Notes: generated by a model from the sequence alone, not told the origin. Shown: positions 40,944 to 50,506, counted from the stretch's first letter. The stretch is 64,000 nt of DNA from Streptomyces sp. YIM 121038 (GCF_006088715.1 NZ_CP030771.1:2418001-2482000); one strand, 5' to 3'. A program made the numbers and translations.

Positions 40944-42503
40944 ATGACACAACCACCTTTGCCCGACGGGGAGTCGACCGCCGGGGCCGCGTACGCGTGG
41001 GCGGCGCTCGGCGGCGCCCCGGAGGCCCTGGCCCGCCTCTCCCCCGTCGTGCGCGACGACACCCTGGCCGCACGGCTTCCGGTACGCGCCCTCGCACGGG
41101 CCTGCGTCGGCGCCTGCGCGCTCGCGGCGGCCGAGCTCGCGGCCCTGCGCACGGGAGGGCCCGTGCCGCACGCGCGCGTGGACGACGGTGCCGTGGCCGC
41201 CGCGTTCACCAGTGAGCGGCAGCTGCTCGTGGACGGGCGCGCGCCGGTCACCTTCGCGCCCCTGTCACGGTTCTGGCGCACCGCGGACGGCTGGGTGCGC
41301 ACGCACGCGAACTATCCCCACCACCGGGAGCGCCTGCTCGCCGGCCTCGGCCTCACCGCGAGCACGGCCGACGCGGACAGCGAGGCGACCGTGCACGCGG
41401 TGGCCGCGCGGCTCGCCGCGCTGCCCGCCGTCGAGGCCGAGGCCGCGGTGTACGCCGCCGGGGGTCTCGCCGTCGCGCTGCGCACCCCGCGGGAGTGGGC
41501 CGCGCACCCGCAGGCGGCGGCCGTGGCGCGGCTGCCCCTGGTGGCGCGCGAGCGGCTCGGCGACGGCGCGCCGCGCACCCTGCCGCCGTCCGCGGCGGGG
41601 CCGCTGCTGCCCGCGGCCGGGGTACGCGTCCTCGACCTCACCCGGGTGATCGCGGGCCCGGTCGCGACCCGCACCCTCGCGCTGCTCGGCGCGGACGTGC
41701 TGCGCGTGGACCCGCCGCACCGCTCCGAGCTGCCCGACCAGCACGCGGACACGGGCTTCGGCAAGCGCTCCACGGCCCTCGACCTCGGTGGCCGCGCGGG
41801 CCTGCGGACGTTCCGGGACCTGCTCGCCGGGGCGGACGTGGTGGTGACCGGCTACCGGCCCGGCGCCCTCGACCGGTTCGGGCTCTCCCCCGACGCACTG
41901 GCCGAGCGCCGCCCGGGTCTTGTGGTGGCGCAGCTGTCGGCGTGGGGCGCGGCGGGTCCCTGGGCGCGCCGGCGCGGCTTCGACAGCCTGGTGCAGGTGG
42001 CGACGGGCATCGCCGCCACGGAGGGCTCGCCGGAGCGGCCCGGCGCGCTGCCCGCGCAGGCCCTGGACCACGGCACGGGCTATCTGCTGGCCGCGGCGGT
42101 CCTGCGGGCGCTCACCGAACAGCGGACGAACGGCGCGGGCGGCACCCGCCTCGCCCGGCTCGCTCTGGCCCGGACGGCGGCGTGGCTGACCGGGGCGGTG
42201 GACGGCGAGGGCGCCCCGGGGCGCGCACCGGGGCTCGCGTCAGGACCCGCGTCGGGGCTCGCGTCAGGCTCTGCGTCGGGGCTCGCGACCGGGCTCGCGG
42301 CGGGCGAAGGATCCGCCGCGGACGCCCCCGCGGGCCCGTCCGACCGCACGCACGCGTACGACCCCGCGGACCGGCTCGCTCACACGGACAGCCCTCTCGG
42401 GCGGCTGCGGTACGCCCGGTCGCCGGTCGCCTTCACCGGCGGCCCGGTGAACTGGGCGTGCCCGCCGGGCCCTTGGGGCGCGGACGCACCCGTGTGGCGC
42501 TGA
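40944..42503 (+). CDS. CoA-transferase family III (CaiB/BaiF) protein
   Basis: 519 aa. Family III CoA-transferases move CoA between carboxylic acids. The signature DLTRVIAGPVATRTLALLGA with RVDPPHR is in the middle (about residues 232-260) and GYRPGALDRFGLSPDALAE follows, so a full-length-like N-terminal extension (1-220) precedes the core. An inserted low-complexity Ser/Gly/Ala run (GLASGPASGLASGSASGL, about residues 430-455) is unusual. Substrate unknown, with no pathway genes alongside. Possibly leaderless. Confidence 0.82.
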   Translation: MTQPPLPDGESTAGAAYAWAALGGAPEALARLSPVVRDDTLAARLPVRALARACVGACALAAAELAALRTGGPVPHARVDDGAVAAAFTSERQLLVDGRAPVTFAPLSRFWRTADGWVRTHANYPHHRERLLAGLGLTASTADADSEATVHAVAARLAALPAVEAEAAVYAAGGLAVALRTPREWAAHPQAAAVARLPLVARERLGDGAPRTLPPSAAGPLLPAAGVRVLDLTRVIAGPVATRTLALLGADVLRVDPPHRSELPDQHADTGFGKRSTALDLGGRAGLRTFRDLLAGADVVVTGYRPGALDRFGLSPDALAERRPGLVVAQLSAWGAAGPWARRRGFDSLVQVATGIAATEGSPERPGALPAQALDHGTGYLLAAAVLRALTEQRTNGAGGTRLARLALARTAAWLTGAVDGEGAPGRAPGLASGPASGLASGSASGLATGLAAGEGSAADAPAGPSDRTHAYDPADRLAHTDSPLGRLRYARSPVAFTGGPVNWACPPGPWGADAPVWR

Positions 42504-42587
42504 GCGGACCCCGCCGGGCGGAAGGGCACCGCACCAGTTGTTTGCCCGGACTTGCCCCGAAGTGGGATGACTGGTGAAGATCGTGTA

Positions 42588-43679
42588 GTGACCATACGAC
42601 CGTCCGTGGAAACCGGAGACTCCCTGGCGGCAGGAGCCCCCTCGGCGGGAGGCGAGGCCCCGTCGGAGGCGGCCGCCGCCCCGCGCGCGGGGCACCGTGC
42701 CGCGCACCGCCGCGCGTCGTCGGGACGCGCCGTGGCCGTGCTCGTGCTCGTGGCCGTCGCCGCGGTGGTGCCGCTGCTGGGCCCCGCGGCCGTGCTCGAC
42801 GGTACCGGCGAGGCCGAGGCGCCCGGCACGCAGGGCATCACGTTTCTGCGGACGGTCCTGTTCGCCGCGCTGTGCGTACAGCTCGGCGAGGTGTTCATCC
42901 GCCGGGTCGCGCGCCGGGTGCCCGGGGCTCCGATGGCGTCGGCGCCGCGCGCGTGGGGGTGGTGGGCCGCGGGCGCTGGCCTCCTCGCGGCGCTGGGGCT
43001 CGCGTCGGTCGTGGCCAGCGGCAATCTGGTACCGCACCAGCCGTCGGACCTGGACCTCGGCGGTCTGTACGCGTCGCGGGACGGTCGCCTCGCGCTCCTG
43101 GAGGCCAACGCGTTCCTCCTGGCCGCGCTGTGCGCGCGCACGCGCCGCCCGGACAGCGCGGTCCTGCCGCTGGCGGCGGTGGTCGTCGCGGAGGCGCTGC
43201 GCGCCCACCCGCCCGCGGAGGACGCCGCCCTGGCGGGATCCGGCCTGACCCTCGTCCATCTGACGTGCGCGGCCCTGTGGGCGGGCGGCCTGCTGTACGC
43301 GCTGCGGACCCTGTGGCGCTGGCGAACGTCCGCCCCGGAGGCGGCCGTTGCCGTACTGAGCCTCTACGCGCGCGTGGCGGCCGTCCTGTTCGCGGCGATC
43401 ACCGCGACCGGGATCGTCAGCACGCTGCGCCGCATGCCGCCGGACACCGTCGTCGACCAGCTGACGACGACCGCGTACGGCCGCACGATGCTCGCCAAGC
43501 TGCTGCTCGTGGCCGTCGTGGCCGTCCTCGCGCTGCTCGCCCGGCGCCGTCTGAAGCGGTGTTCCGGCGGTGACCGGATCGCGGCCTACGCGCCCGCGCG
43601 CGCCGAGGTGCTCGTGCTCGGCGCCGTGGTCGCCGTGTCGGCGCTGCTCACCGCCGTGCCGCTGCCGATCCGCTGGTGA
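42588..43679 (+). CDS. CopD-family copper resistance/transport membrane protein
   Basis: 363 aa with about eight transmembrane helices. The CopD domain is C-terminal (about residues 215-350): LTLVHLTCAALWAGGLLYAL carries the conserved His and Trp of CopD, then ITATGIVSTLRR and YGRTMLAKLLLVAVVAVLAL. The N-terminal half also forms helices. No CopC/YcnI partner is adjacent. The start is uncertain (ATG 42567 or GTG 42588). Its last 32 nt overlap the tail of the convergent lysoplasmalogenase gene. Confidence 0.8.
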   Translation: MTIRPSVETGDSLAAGAPSAGGEAPSEAAAAPRAGHRAAHRRASSGRAVAVLVLVAVAAVVPLLGPAAVLDGTGEAEAPGTQGITFLRTVLFAALCVQLGEVFIRRVARRVPGAPMASAPRAWGWWAAGAGLLAALGLASVVASGNLVPHQPSDLDLGGLYASRDGRLALLEANAFLLAALCARTRRPDSAVLPLAAVVVAEALRAHPPAEDAALAGSGLTLVHLTCAALWAGGLLYALRTLWRWRTSAPEAAVAVLSLYARVAAVLFAAITATGIVSTLRRMPPDTVVDQLTTTAYGRTMLAKLLLVAVVAVLALLARRRLKRCSGGDRIAAYAPARAEVLVLGAVVAVSALLTAVPLPIRW

Positions 43680-44412
43680 GGACGGAGCGGACCAGGAGGG
43701 CCTGGGCCGCCAGATAGGTGAGCATGATCCAGAAGTCGGGGCGCGGGGCCTGCGGCCAGTCGGCCACGTCGGTCGCGATGAGCGTGTCCGAGAGCAGGAA
43801 CAGCGCGCCGCCCGTGGCCGCCGTGAGCCCCAGAGTGGTGGCACCGCCCGCCATCGCCGTGAGCAGCAGGCTGTAGCCCGCGACCGGGAGGCGCATATCG
43901 GGCGGCAGGTCGGGCCAGAGCAGTGCCACGGTGACGCCGAGCGCCGCGCCGTACGCGAGGACCAGCCCCGCGCCCCGGGGCCTGGGGTGGGCGGTCCCCC
44001 ACCGCCGGAACAGGGCGAGGTAGCAGACGTGGCCCGCCGCGAAGGACGCCATTCCGGCGAGGAACGCGGGGTCGGCGTCCGCCAGGAGGAGGGTGTCACC
44101 GCCCCAGCCGAAGGCCAGCGCGGCCACGAGGAGGCGGGGGCCGCCGCTGAACACCACGTAGAGGGCGAGCGCCGGCATGAGGAGGGGCTTCAGGAGGGTG
44201 TGGGCGAGGCCGGATCCGGCGGCCACGCCGACCAGGTCGCCGAGCGCGAGCAGGGCGAAGGCGGCCAGGGCCCAGGGGGCCCGGCCCTGGTTTCCGGCGC
44301 GGGGCGGCGTGGGCTGTGCCCACCCTTCCCCAAGCTCTCGGCTTCGCTCGAGCAGGGGACACCCCGCTCGCCCTGCGGAACGATTGCCCACAGTGGGCGT
44401 GGGGCGGGTCAT
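43648..44412 (-). CDS. Lysoplasmalogenase (YhhN family)
   Basis: 254 aa from ATG 44412, overlapping the sterol desaturase stop (ATGA). Eight-helix YhhN/TMEM86 family with LLLADADPAFLAGMASFAAG and HVCYLALFRR motifs, and LLSDTLIATD near the end; family members hydrolyse the vinyl-ether bond of lysoplasmalogens. An N-terminal tail of about 45 residues is unusual. Tail-to-tail 32-nt overlap with the CopD gene. Confidence 0.85.
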   Translation of the reverse strand: MTRPTPTVGNRSAGRAGCPLLERSRELGEGWAQPTPPRAGNQGRAPWALAAFALLALGDLVGVAAGSGLAHTLLKPLLMPALALYVVFSGGPRLLVAALAFGWGGDTLLLADADPAFLAGMASFAAGHVCYLALFRRWGTAHPRPRGAGLVLAYGAALGVTVALLWPDLPPDMRLPVAGYSLLLTAMAGGATTLGLTAATGGALFLLSDTLIATDVADWPQAPRPDFWIMLTYLAAQALLVRSVLTSGSAAARR

Positions 44413-45302
44413 GCCGCGCGCTCCGGAGTCTTCTGCGGCTGTGGGGCGGCCGTCGGCTCGGGCGGAGGTGTCGGCTGCCAGCCCGGGCCCCGGAAGACGT
44501 GGCCCGCGCGGGCGCGCCAACTGGTCGCCCGCTTCACGTCCCTGGCGATGGCCGCGTACTCGTGGGTGGCCACGCGCAGGGGGTTGTACGTGGTGATGTC
44601 CTTGGTCAGGCCGTACACGGGGCGGTCCGTCTCCGGGACCCAGGAGCCGAAGAGGCGGTCCCAGACGATGAGGATGCCGCCGAAGTTGCGGTCCAGATAG
44701 CCGCCCTGGGACGCGTGGTGCACGCGGTGGTGCGAGGGCGTGTTGAAGACGTACTCGACGGGCCGCGGCAGCTTGCCGATGCGTTCGGTGTGGACCCAGA
44801 ACTGGTAGACCAGGTTGGCCGACGAGCAGAAGGCGACGGCCGCCGGGTGCACGCCGCACAGGATCATCGGCACGTAGAACGGCCACACCGTGAGGGACGT
44901 CCACGGCTGGCGCAGCGCGGTCGTCAGGTTGAACTTGCGGCTGGAGTGGTGCACCACGTGACAGGCCCACAGGATGCGGACGACGTGGTGCCCCCGGTGG
45001 GACCAGTAGTAGAAGAAGTCCTGCGCGAGCAGCATCAGCGGCACCGTCCACCACAGGACGGGCACGCGCAGCGGCGTCAGGGAGTAGAGGGCCGAGTAGA
45101 CCGCGACGATCGGGATCTTCCACAGCAGGTCGAAGACGAGGCTGCCGAGCCCCATGGTGACGCTGGTGGCCGCGTCCTTCGTCTCGTACCCGGCGGCGTC
45201 CTCGTCGGGGTGCACGCGGACGCTCACCATCTCGACGACGGTGAGCAGCACGAAGGCCGGGATCGACCAGAGCACCACATCGGGCAGGTTCGGGGACGAC
45301 AT
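44409..45302 (-). CDS. Sterol desaturase / fatty acid hydroxylase family protein
   Basis: 297 aa, membrane-bound di-iron oxygenase. Three histidine clusters are visible: HRGHH, HVVHHSSRKFN and HHRVHHASQG, plus the conserved hydrophobic hairpins around them. It modifies a lipid chain or sterol-like ring; the substrate is unknown. It is coupled to the lysoplasmalogenase gene, suggesting both act on ether or plasmalogen-like lipids (inference). Confidence 0.9.
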   Translation of the reverse strand: MSSPNLPDVVLWSIPAFVLLTVVEMVSVRVHPDEDAAGYETKDAATSVTMGLGSLVFDLLWKIPIVAVYSALYSLTPLRVPVLWWTVPLMLLAQDFFYYWSHRGHHVVRILWACHVVHHSSRKFNLTTALRQPWTSLTVWPFYVPMILCGVHPAAVAFCSSANLVYQFWVHTERIGKLPRPVEYVFNTPSHHRVHHASQGGYLDRNFGGILIVWDRLFGSWVPETDRPVYGLTKDITTYNPLRVATHEYAAIARDVKRATSWRARAGHVFRGPGWQPTPPPEPTAAPQPQKTPERAA

Positions 45303-45404
45303 GCCGTCACCGTAGGCGGGCTCCGGCCTGCTGCCTAGAGGTTGTTACCGACAAGTATTACCGGCGGTACGCCCTCAGTTGTTGGCGATCTCCGCCCTTG
45401 CCCC

Positions 45405-46115
45405 TCAGACTCCGGCCGCTCCCAGGAGCGCTCCCGCCGCGTAGGTCACCGCCATCGCCAGGGCCCCGCCGAGGACGTTCCTGAGCACCGCGGGGCGCAC
45501 GCGGGCCGCGCCCAGGCGGGCGCTCGCCAGGCCCGTGAGGGCGAGCGCGGCGAGGACCGAGACGACGGTGACGGGCAGGCGCCAGGAGGCCGGCGGCAGG
45601 ACGATCGCGAGGAGCGGGAGCAGGGCTCCGACGGTGAAGGCGACGAAGCTCGCCCACGCGGCGTGCCAGGGGTTGGCGAGCTCGTCGGGGTCGATGCCGA
45701 GCTCCACGCGCGCGTGGGCGCGCAGCGCGTCCCGTTCGGTGAGCTGCTGCGCGGCCTCGCGGGCCACGTCGCGGCTGAGCCCGCGCCCGGCCAGGAGGTC
45801 GGTCAGCTCCGCGAGTTCGGCCTCCGGCTGCTCGCGCAGCTCGCGCTTCTCCTGGGCCAGGGCGGCCTTCTCGGAGTCGCGCTGCGTGGACACCGACACG
45901 TACTCGCCCGCCGCCATGGACATGGAGCCCGCGAGCAGGCCCGCGAGGCCCGCCGTCAGGAGGGTGCCGCGGTCGTCGGTGGCCCCGGCGACGCCGACGA
46001 CCAGGCCCGCGGTGGAGACCACGCCGTCGTTGGCGCCGAGCACGGCGGCCCGCAGCCAGTTGAGGCGGGACCCCAGGGCGCCGCCGTGCGCTTCCTCGTG
46101 GGTGGCTTCCGTCAC
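45405..46115 (-). CDS. VIT1/CCC1 transporter family protein
   Basis: 236 aa. Vacuolar iron transporter family: LGANDGVVSTAGLVVGVAGA (helix 1 signature), LAGSMSMAAGEYVSVSTQRD (helix 2), a cytoplasmic metal-binding helical hairpin rich in Glu (about 85-140) and three C-terminal helices. Probable Fe2+/Mn2+ efflux. Single gene between the desaturase and the catabolic operon; a stop-to-stop gap of 24 bp separates it from the amidohydrolase. Confidence 0.92.
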   Translation of the reverse strand: MTEATHEEAHGGALGSRLNWLRAAVLGANDGVVSTAGLVVGVAGATDDRGTLLTAGLAGLLAGSMSMAAGEYVSVSTQRDSEKAALAQEKRELREQPEAELAELTDLLAGRGLSRDVAREAAQQLTERDALRAHARVELGIDPDELANPWHAAWASFVAFTVGALLPLLAIVLPPASWRLPVTVVSVLAALALTGLASARLGAARVRPAVLRNVLGGALAMAVTYAAGALLGAAGV

Positions 46116-46139
46116 AGGGGGAGCATGGCACCGCCCGTG

Positions 46140-47366
46140 TCACCAGACGCGGACCGACCCTCCGGAGGCGAACACCGGGCTCGTGGCGTCGGCCGGGGCC
46201 TCCTCGAGGGGTTCGGCGAGCTCCTCGACCGTGGGTCCGACCTCGGCCGCGAGGGCGCCGAGGCGCTCCAGGTCGAAGCCGTACACGCGCGCGGCGTTGC
46301 CTCCGACCATGGCGGCGACCTCCGCGTGCGGAAGGCCCGCGTAGGCGGCGCGCAGGCCCTCCCGGGAGTACGGGTAGGTCCCCTCGTCGTGCGGGTAGTC
46401 GCTGCCCCACATGACCTTGTCCAGGCCGATGCGCTCCCGCAGGGCCGCCTCGTGCGGGCGCATGAAGCTCGCGCCCACGAAGCAGTTCTCCCGCCACACC
46501 TGCGAGGGGCCCTTGCCCATCTGCTCCGCGAGCCCGGCCCCGAACTTGGACTCGGCGGTGTCCGCCCGCGTCGCCGCCGCGACGAGCCGCCCGTGGTAGT
46601 AGTCCAGCATCTCCAGGACGCCGGGGATCCAGCCGGAGCCCTGCTCGGTGAGGACGAGGCGGAGCCCGGGATGGCGGCGGAAGGCGCCGCCGAACATCAG
46701 GTGCCACAGCGCCCGGTGCGAGAACCACGTCGTCTCGACCATGAACACCGCGCGGGCCGCGGGCTCCTCGCCGAGCGGCGGCGACGCCGAGCCCGCGTGG
46801 TGGTTGACCGGCACCCCGAGCTCGGCGCAGACCGCCCAGATCGGGTCGTACGCGCGCGCGTGCAGCTCGGGCAGGCCCGAGCCCGGCGGGGTGCCCGGGA
46901 GCAGCAGACCGCCGGTGAGCCCCGCCGCGACGGCCCGGCGGATCTCCTTCACGGCCTCGTCGACGTCGTTGAGCAGGATCTGGAAGACGCCCGCGCGGCG
47001 GCCCGGGGCGGCCGCGCAGAAGTCGGCGAGCCAGCGGTTGTGGGCGCGCAGGCCCGCCCAGCGCAGCGCGTACTCCTCGCGCGTCGGGGCGGGCGCCATG
47101 AGGGACGCCGACGGGAAGAACGGCGGGATGGTGTTGGGGAAGACGACCTCGGCGACGATGCCGTCCCGCGCAAGATCCGCCAGGCGGCGCTCGGAGTTCC
47201 AGTTGCGGTCGGCGGTGTCGGCGAGGAGGTCCTCGTGCGGATTGACGTACGTGGCCGCCCAGGCGTCGAAGGCGTCGTGGTGGCGGGACTCCAGATAGGG
47301 CCGGTAGTCGAGGAGGTCCGCGCCCGCGTGGCAGTCGGCGGAGATGACGGTGTGGCGCTCGGTCAT
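46140..47366 (-). CDS. Amidohydrolase-2 family metal-dependent hydrolase/decarboxylase (A)
   Basis: 408 aa, last gene of a four-gene operon; ATG 47366 overlaps the upstream stop (ATGA). TIM-barrel amidohydrolase_2 family (ACMSD/LigW-like): metal site ISADCHAG near the N-terminus instead of DxHxH, NHHAGS for the barrel His, and WGSDYPHDEG with the catalytic Asp near residue 335. Family members decarboxylate or hydrolyse aromatic-derived acids. A paralogue lies directly upstream. Confidence 0.86.
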   Translation of the reverse strand: MTERHTVISADCHAGADLLDYRPYLESRHHDAFDAWAATYVNPHEDLLADTADRNWNSERRLADLARDGIVAEVVFPNTIPPFFPSASLMAPAPTREEYALRWAGLRAHNRWLADFCAAAPGRRAGVFQILLNDVDEAVKEIRRAVAAGLTGGLLLPGTPPGSGLPELHARAYDPIWAVCAELGVPVNHHAGSASPPLGEEPAARAVFMVETTWFSHRALWHLMFGGAFRRHPGLRLVLTEQGSGWIPGVLEMLDYYHGRLVAAATRADTAESKFGAGLAEQMGKGPSQVWRENCFVGASFMRPHEAALRERIGLDKVMWGSDYPHDEGTYPYSREGLRAAYAGLPHAEVAAMVGGNAARVYGFDLERLGALAAEVGPTVEELAEPLEEAPADATSPVFASGGSVRVW

Positions 47367-48757
47367 CGGTTCACCCCAAGGGTCGGGAAGTCGTGGCCGG
47401 TCAGCCAGTGGCGGCCGACCTCGCGCGAGCGCGCCCAGGAGGCGGTGACGGCGTCCTGGTCGGGGTCCTGGCCGAGTTCGGCGGGGGTCGGCCCGATGCG
47501 GCGGGCCAGCGGGGCGAGCCGCGCGGTGTCGAAGCCGAACACCTCGGCGGCGGCGAGGCCCAGCATGCGCCGGGTCTCCGCCACCGGGATGTCGTGGAAG
47601 GTGTCGCGCAGCCACGCGCGCGTGCCGGGCCAGGTGCCCTCGGGGTGGGGGAAGTCGCTGCCCCACAAGATGTTGTCGACGCCGATCTCGTAGCGCTGGG
47701 CGAGCTCGCGGCGCTTGGTGTTGGTGGCGCAGACGAACACCTGCCGGTCCAGATACGCGTGCGGCGGGCGCGTCAGCTCGGCGAAGGGCGACAGCTTCTT
47801 GCCGCCGTGCGCGCCCAGGTAGAGGCGGTCCATGAACCACAGGAGGTTCGGCAGCCACCAGCAGCCGGACTCCGCGACGCCGAACCGCAGCCCCGGGTGG
47901 CGCTCGAACACCCCGGACCACAGCAGGAACCACAGGGGCCGCGCGGGCCACCACGTCACCTCGGAGACGTAGACGCCGAGGTGGTCGCCGTACTCGTGCC
48001 GCGGCGCGGCCCCGGAGTGGGTCATCACCGGCATCGCGCACGCGGCCGCCGCGGCCCACACGGGGTCGTAGCGGCGGTCGTGGTAGGGCGGCTTGTCGAC
48101 CCACATGGAGGGGATCATCAGCGCGCCGAGCCCCGACTCCCTGGCCCGGTGGATCTCGGCCACCACGCGGCCGGGGTCCGCGGTGACGGGCAGCAGGGCC
48201 ACGCCGCAGTGCCGCTCGGGGTGCTCGGACACGAAGTCGGCGAGCCAGCGGTTGTGCGCCCGCGCGCCCGCCATGCCGAGGTCGGGGTCCTGGTCCCCGG
48301 AGAGGCCGAGGCCGACCCCGAAGGGCGCCGCGGTCCGGCTGTCGACGGCGTCGGCGTCCGGGAAGACGACCTCGGCGGCCACGCCGTCGCCGTCCAGCTC
48401 CTTGATCCGCCGCCCGGCGTCCCAGCCGCCCTTCAGGCCCTCTTCGTTGTCGCTGAACCACTTCGCGGCGAAGGCCTCGTTGCGGATGCCCAGCCGCGTC
48501 ATCTCCTCGCGGCGCCGCTCGCGCCCGGCCAGGAACGCGTCGAACTCCCGGTGGTACCGGGCCTCCAGATAGGGCCGGTACTCCTCGGTGGGCAGACCGG
48601 CGTGGCAGTCCGAGGAGATGACCAGGTACGGGTCGTGGGCGGCGGGGCCGTCGGGGGCGGCGGGAGCCTCGGGGGTCGCGCGGGTTTCGTACGTCTCGTA
48701 CGTCTTGCACGTCTCGTGCGTCTCGTGCGGCGTGTGCGTCTCGTGCGGGTCCGTCAT
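47363..48757 (-). CDS. Amidohydrolase-2 family metal-dependent hydrolase/decarboxylase (B)
   Basis: 464 aa. Same fold as the next gene: ISSDCHAG, MTHSGAAP (barrel His) and WGSDFPHPEG (catalytic Asp region). The N-terminus carries a low-complexity repeat, THTPHETHETCKTYETYE, encoded by near-repeats of CGTCTCGTGCG on the plus strand (about 48690-48750); it may be disordered or metal-binding, or the true start may be further in. Follows the SDR gene with a 9-bp gap. Confidence 0.86.
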   Translation of the reverse strand: MTDPHETHTPHETHETCKTYETYETRATPEAPAAPDGPAAHDPYLVISSDCHAGLPTEEYRPYLEARYHREFDAFLAGRERRREEMTRLGIRNEAFAAKWFSDNEEGLKGGWDAGRRIKELDGDGVAAEVVFPDADAVDSRTAAPFGVGLGLSGDQDPDLGMAGARAHNRWLADFVSEHPERHCGVALLPVTADPGRVVAEIHRARESGLGALMIPSMWVDKPPYHDRRYDPVWAAAAACAMPVMTHSGAAPRHEYGDHLGVYVSEVTWWPARPLWFLLWSGVFERHPGLRFGVAESGCWWLPNLLWFMDRLYLGAHGGKKLSPFAELTRPPHAYLDRQVFVCATNTKRRELAQRYEIGVDNILWGSDFPHPEGTWPGTRAWLRDTFHDIPVAETRRMLGLAAAEVFGFDTARLAPLARRIGPTPAELGQDPDQDAVTASWARSREVGRHWLTGHDFPTLGVNR

Positions 48758-48766
48758 CGGGACTCC

Positions 48767-49651
48767 TCAGTCGAGGATGAACTTCTCCAGGTAGTCCGGC
48801 GCGGAGCGCTCCAGCATGGACCGCGCCCGCGCCCTGATCTGCCGGTCGCTGTGCTCGCTCGCGGGCAGCAGCCAGAAGCGGTCCGCCACGATGCCCTCGA
48901 CCACCAGGTCCGCGACCTCCTCGACCGGGGTGAAGACGACCTCCTGCCCGGCCTCGCGCAGGGCGGCCTCCCACTGGCCGAGGGTGCGGTACGGGGCCTT
49001 GCGGGGGCGCTGCTTGGCGTACCGCTCGGGCCGGTTGCGGTGCGACTCCCACAGGCCCGTGCGGAGCATGTGGGGCCCGGGGAAGAGCACGGACGCGCCC
49101 ACGCGCGCGTGCTCCGCCCGCAGATGCGCGTACAGGGACTCCGTCATGGTGACGACGGCCGCCTTCGTGACCGCGTACACGGAGGCCGTCGGCAGCGGTG
49201 CGATGCCGCCGTCCCCGGAGGACGTGTTGACGACGTGCCCCGGCTCTCCCCCGGCGATCATCCGGGGCACGAACGCCTGGATGCCGTGGAAGACCCCCCA
49301 CACGTTGACCTCGAAGGCCCACTTCCAGTCGTTCGGCTCGTGCTCCCACATGCGGCCCTCCGCGCCCGAGCCGACCCCGGCGTTGTTGCACAGGACGTGC
49401 ACCGCGCCGAACCGTTCGTACGTGTCCTCGGCGAGCGCGTGGACCTGCTCGCGCACGCCGACGTCGACCACGCGCGCGTGGACCGTCGCCCCCTCCGCGC
49501 GCAGTCCGTCCGCCGCCTCGTGGAGGGCGCCCTCCTCGACGTCGGCGAGCACCACCGTCAGGCCCCGCGCCGCGAACCCGCGCGCGAGCGCGAGCCCGAT
49601 GCCGCCGGCCGCGCCGGTGACGACGGCCACCTGTCCCGTCGCGAGCTCCAT
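48767..49651 (-). CDS. Short-chain dehydrogenase/reductase
   Basis: 294 aa. Classical SDR: TGAAGGIGLALARGFAARGL (NAD(P) site), NNAGV, catalytic Ser in NTSSGDGG, and Tyr/Lys in SVYAVTKAAV (YxxxK). The C-terminal third (about 200-294) is longer than in typical SDRs. Its ATG shares one base with the stop of the upstream acetoacetate decarboxylase-like gene. Presumably oxidises or reduces an intermediate of the unknown pathway. Confidence 0.9.
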   Translation of the reverse strand: MELATGQVAVVTGAAGGIGLALARGFAARGLTVVLADVEEGALHEAADGLRAEGATVHARVVDVGVREQVHALAEDTYERFGAVHVLCNNAGVGSGAEGRMWEHEPNDWKWAFEVNVWGVFHGIQAFVPRMIAGGEPGHVVNTSSGDGGIAPLPTASVYAVTKAAVVTMTESLYAHLRAEHARVGASVLFPGPHMLRTGLWESHRNRPERYAKQRPRKAPYRTLGQWEAALREAGQEVVFTPVEEVADLVVEGIVADRFWLLPASEHSDRQIRARARSMLERSAPDYLEKFILD

Positions 49652-50448
49652 CAGGCACTGCCCTCCGGAGGCCCGTCGAGCACCTGCCGGGCGTCGTCGT
49701 AGCGCTGGTGGACGTACGGCAGGAGCGCCTCGGGGCTGACCCGCTCGACGACCGTGCCCCGCTGGTCGCTGGTCTTCTCGCCGATGGTGATCTCCACCAG
49801 GCGGCGCACGGGCAGGTCGGCCACCGGGTCGTACATCGACTCGCGCAGGACCACGTCCCCGGTGATCCGCTCCAGCTTGCGGACCTTCTCGTTGCGGACG
49901 CAGTGGACAAGCACGGGGTCCGTGTCGAAGCCCGAGCCGTCCACCGCGGGCAGGAACTTGAAGTAGAAGTCGGTCTTGCGCGTGGGCTCCGGCAGCGGCA
50001 GGGGGCCGCTGACGCCGCCGCGCACCTCGACGAACGCGATGCCGTGCCGGGCGAGCGCCGCGCGGACGACGAGGCCGTCGCGCTCGACCGTGACCTCGCC
50101 GAGCTTCTTCGGCTCGCCGAAGACCTCGCGGCCGCCGGTCAGGGCCCGCTCGTGGGTCATCGGCATCACCAGGGGGTACCAGCCCGCCACCGCCCCGTGC
50201 TCGGCGGCGACGGCGACCGAGCCCGCGCCCAGGGGGTAGCCGGGCAGCTCGACCTTGCTGATGTTCACGCGCACCAAGGGGCGCGCGGTGGGCTTCAGGG
50301 GCGGCGGCAGGACCGCCGCGACCACGTCCGGGTCGCTCTCCCAGAGGGCGACCACGCCCGTGGACCAGATCTCCGGGAGCCGCGCGTTCGCTGTCCGTGC
50401 CGCGGCCAGCTCCGCCTCGGTGCGCGCGCCGTAGCGTACGCGTGCCAT
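49651..50448 (-). CDS. Acetoacetate decarboxylase family protein
   Basis: 265 aa, first gene of the operon. ADC fold: catalytic Lys pair in VFGEPKKLGEV (Schiff-base Lys with its activating neighbour, about residues 112-116), with the preceding GYPLGAGSVAVAAEHG and the C-terminal GTVVERVSPEA. Some ADC-like proteins act as aldolases or dehydratases instead of decarboxylases. Starts at ATG 50448, just beyond the TetR palindrome. Confidence 0.87.
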   Translation of the reverse strand: MARVRYGARTEAELAAARTANARLPEIWSTGVVALWESDPDVVAAVLPPPLKPTARPLVRVNISKVELPGYPLGAGSVAVAAEHGAVAGWYPLVMPMTHERALTGGREVFGEPKKLGEVTVERDGLVVRAALARHGIAFVEVRGGVSGPLPLPEPTRKTDFYFKFLPAVDGSGFDTDPVLVHCVRNEKVRKLERITGDVVLRESMYDPVADLPVRRLVEITIGEKTSDQRGTVVERVSPEALLPYVHQRYDDARQVLDGPPEGSA

Positions 50449-50506
50449 GTCGTACCGCCCTTCGTTGACGATCCGTCAGGTGTCTGCGACGTCTTGCGGG
50501 AGGTTC

